Positions 63,738-64,000 of a stretch of 64,000 nucleotides of DNA are shown here, piece after piece. The DNA comes from Burkholderia sp. Nafp2/4-1b. Its GTDB lineage: Bacteria > Pseudomonadota > Gammaproteobacteria > Burkholderiales > Burkholderiaceae. The position numbers were made by a program, and so were the translations under genes. How positions within the stretch are numbered: the stretch's first letter is position 1; each line of letters begins with the position of its first letter. The notes beneath the pieces are model-generated. The model searched no databases. It saw nothing but the letters and a program-made list of their open reading frames with translations, and was not told the origin of the DNA. The DNA is taken from the NCBI RefSeq assembly GCF_003635165.1, contig NZ_ML058608.1, forward strand, positions 186,001 through 250,000, in the 5' to 3' direction.

Positions 63738-64000
63738 ACATTCGCAAATTCACCGGCGCGACGAGCCGCGACGCGCTTCGTCTCGTGCGCGAGGCACTGG
63801 GCGCCGACGCCGTCGTGCTGTCGAACCGCACGCTCGATGACGGCAGCGTCGAAATCGTCGCACTCGCCGATTCGGATCTCGCCGCGGTCGCGCCGCCGGC
63901 CGCCGCGCGTCCGCGCAGCTTCGCGTCGCGCGCAGGGGAATCCGTGCCGGCCGCCGCCGTCCCCGGCATCGTGTCGCGTCCGGGCGCCGCGCCCGCGCGC
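63734..64000 (+). CDS. flhF: Flagellar GTPase FlhF (3' part outside window)
   Basis: Starts at TTG 63734 overlapping the flhA stop, with GGGGG upstream; 89 codons are visible. MNIRKFTGATSRDALRLVRE and LGADAVVLSNRTLDDGSVEI are the family N-terminus of FlhF, an SRP-type GTPase that sets flagellar number and polar position. The GTPase domain lies beyond the window. Confidence 0.93.
   Translation, partial: MNIRKFTGATSRDALRLVREALGADAVVLSNRTLDDGSVEIVALADSDLAAVAPPAAARPRSFASRAGESVPAAAVPGIVSRPGAAPAR

Overview
The window is a stretch of a Burkholderia chromosome, most likely Burkholderia cepacia complex or a close relative. The evidence is the high GC, the gene order fliT-fliD-fliC-rpsU-tag, flhDC-motAB-che-flhB-flhA-flhF, and SPINDLY-type glycosyltransferases beside fliT. 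The species assignment is inference from gene content; no database search was run.

Region 1 (1-13645) is the right end of an integrated P2-like prophage. It holds the capsid and packaging block: head completion gpL (cut by the window start), small terminase gpM, major capsid gpN and scaffold/protease gpO on the minus strand, then large terminase gpP and portal gpQ on the plus strand. Two hairpins, one a strong terminator, close this block. Beyond it lie about 7 kb of cargo unrelated to virion building: a secreted zinc metalloprotease of the M30 (hyicolysin) type, a toxin-first HigBA/RelE-like toxin-antitoxin pair, an 857-codon protein whose C-terminal third contains degenerate 33-residue repeats resembling TAL-effector/BAT repeats, and a small exported protein. 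The prophage ends at a 45-nt copy of the 3' half of tRNA-Arg(CCG) (13601-13645), read as attR. No integrase is present here, so it must lie beyond the left edge.

Region 2 (13646-34415) starts with a ricin-type lectin-like gene flanked by AT-rich sequence and continues into a large flagellin-glycosylation locus. Six minus-strand genes form a tightly packed operon: two SAM methyltransferases, an FAD oxidoreductase, a WbqC-family protein, a DegT/VioA-like sugar aminotransferase and a 939-residue multidomain glycosyltransferase. Divergently on the plus strand are a SPINDLY/OGT-like transferase, a UDP-glucuronate decarboxylase-like epimerase, a C-methyltransferase-like protein and three more TPR-OGT transferases, nearly all coupled by ATGA/GTGA overlaps. 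Two of the OGT genes share about 555 bp of nearly identical DNA.

Region 3 (34416-44140) holds fliT, fliD, a short flagellin gene fliC, rpsU, then housekeeping genes: tag, a BadF-type kinase, a Cof-type HAD phosphatase, aqpZ, an H-NS-family protein and a GT4 glycosyltransferase.

Region 4 (44099-64000) is the flagellar master regulator and chemotaxis locus: flhDC behind a promoter with an overlapping inverted repeat, then motA-motB-cheY-cheA-cheW-mcp-cheR-cheD-cheB-cheY-cheZ behind a good sigma-28 promoter, then five genes with no obvious motility role (DUF2844, DUF3443 lipoprotein, VOC protein, DUF805 membrane protein and spacer DNA), then flhB-flhA-flhF, with flhF running off the end. The glycosylation locus presumably makes and attaches the amino-sugar glycan of the flagellin encoded next to it. 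Motor, switch-signalling and export genes follow under the FlhDC/FliA cascade.
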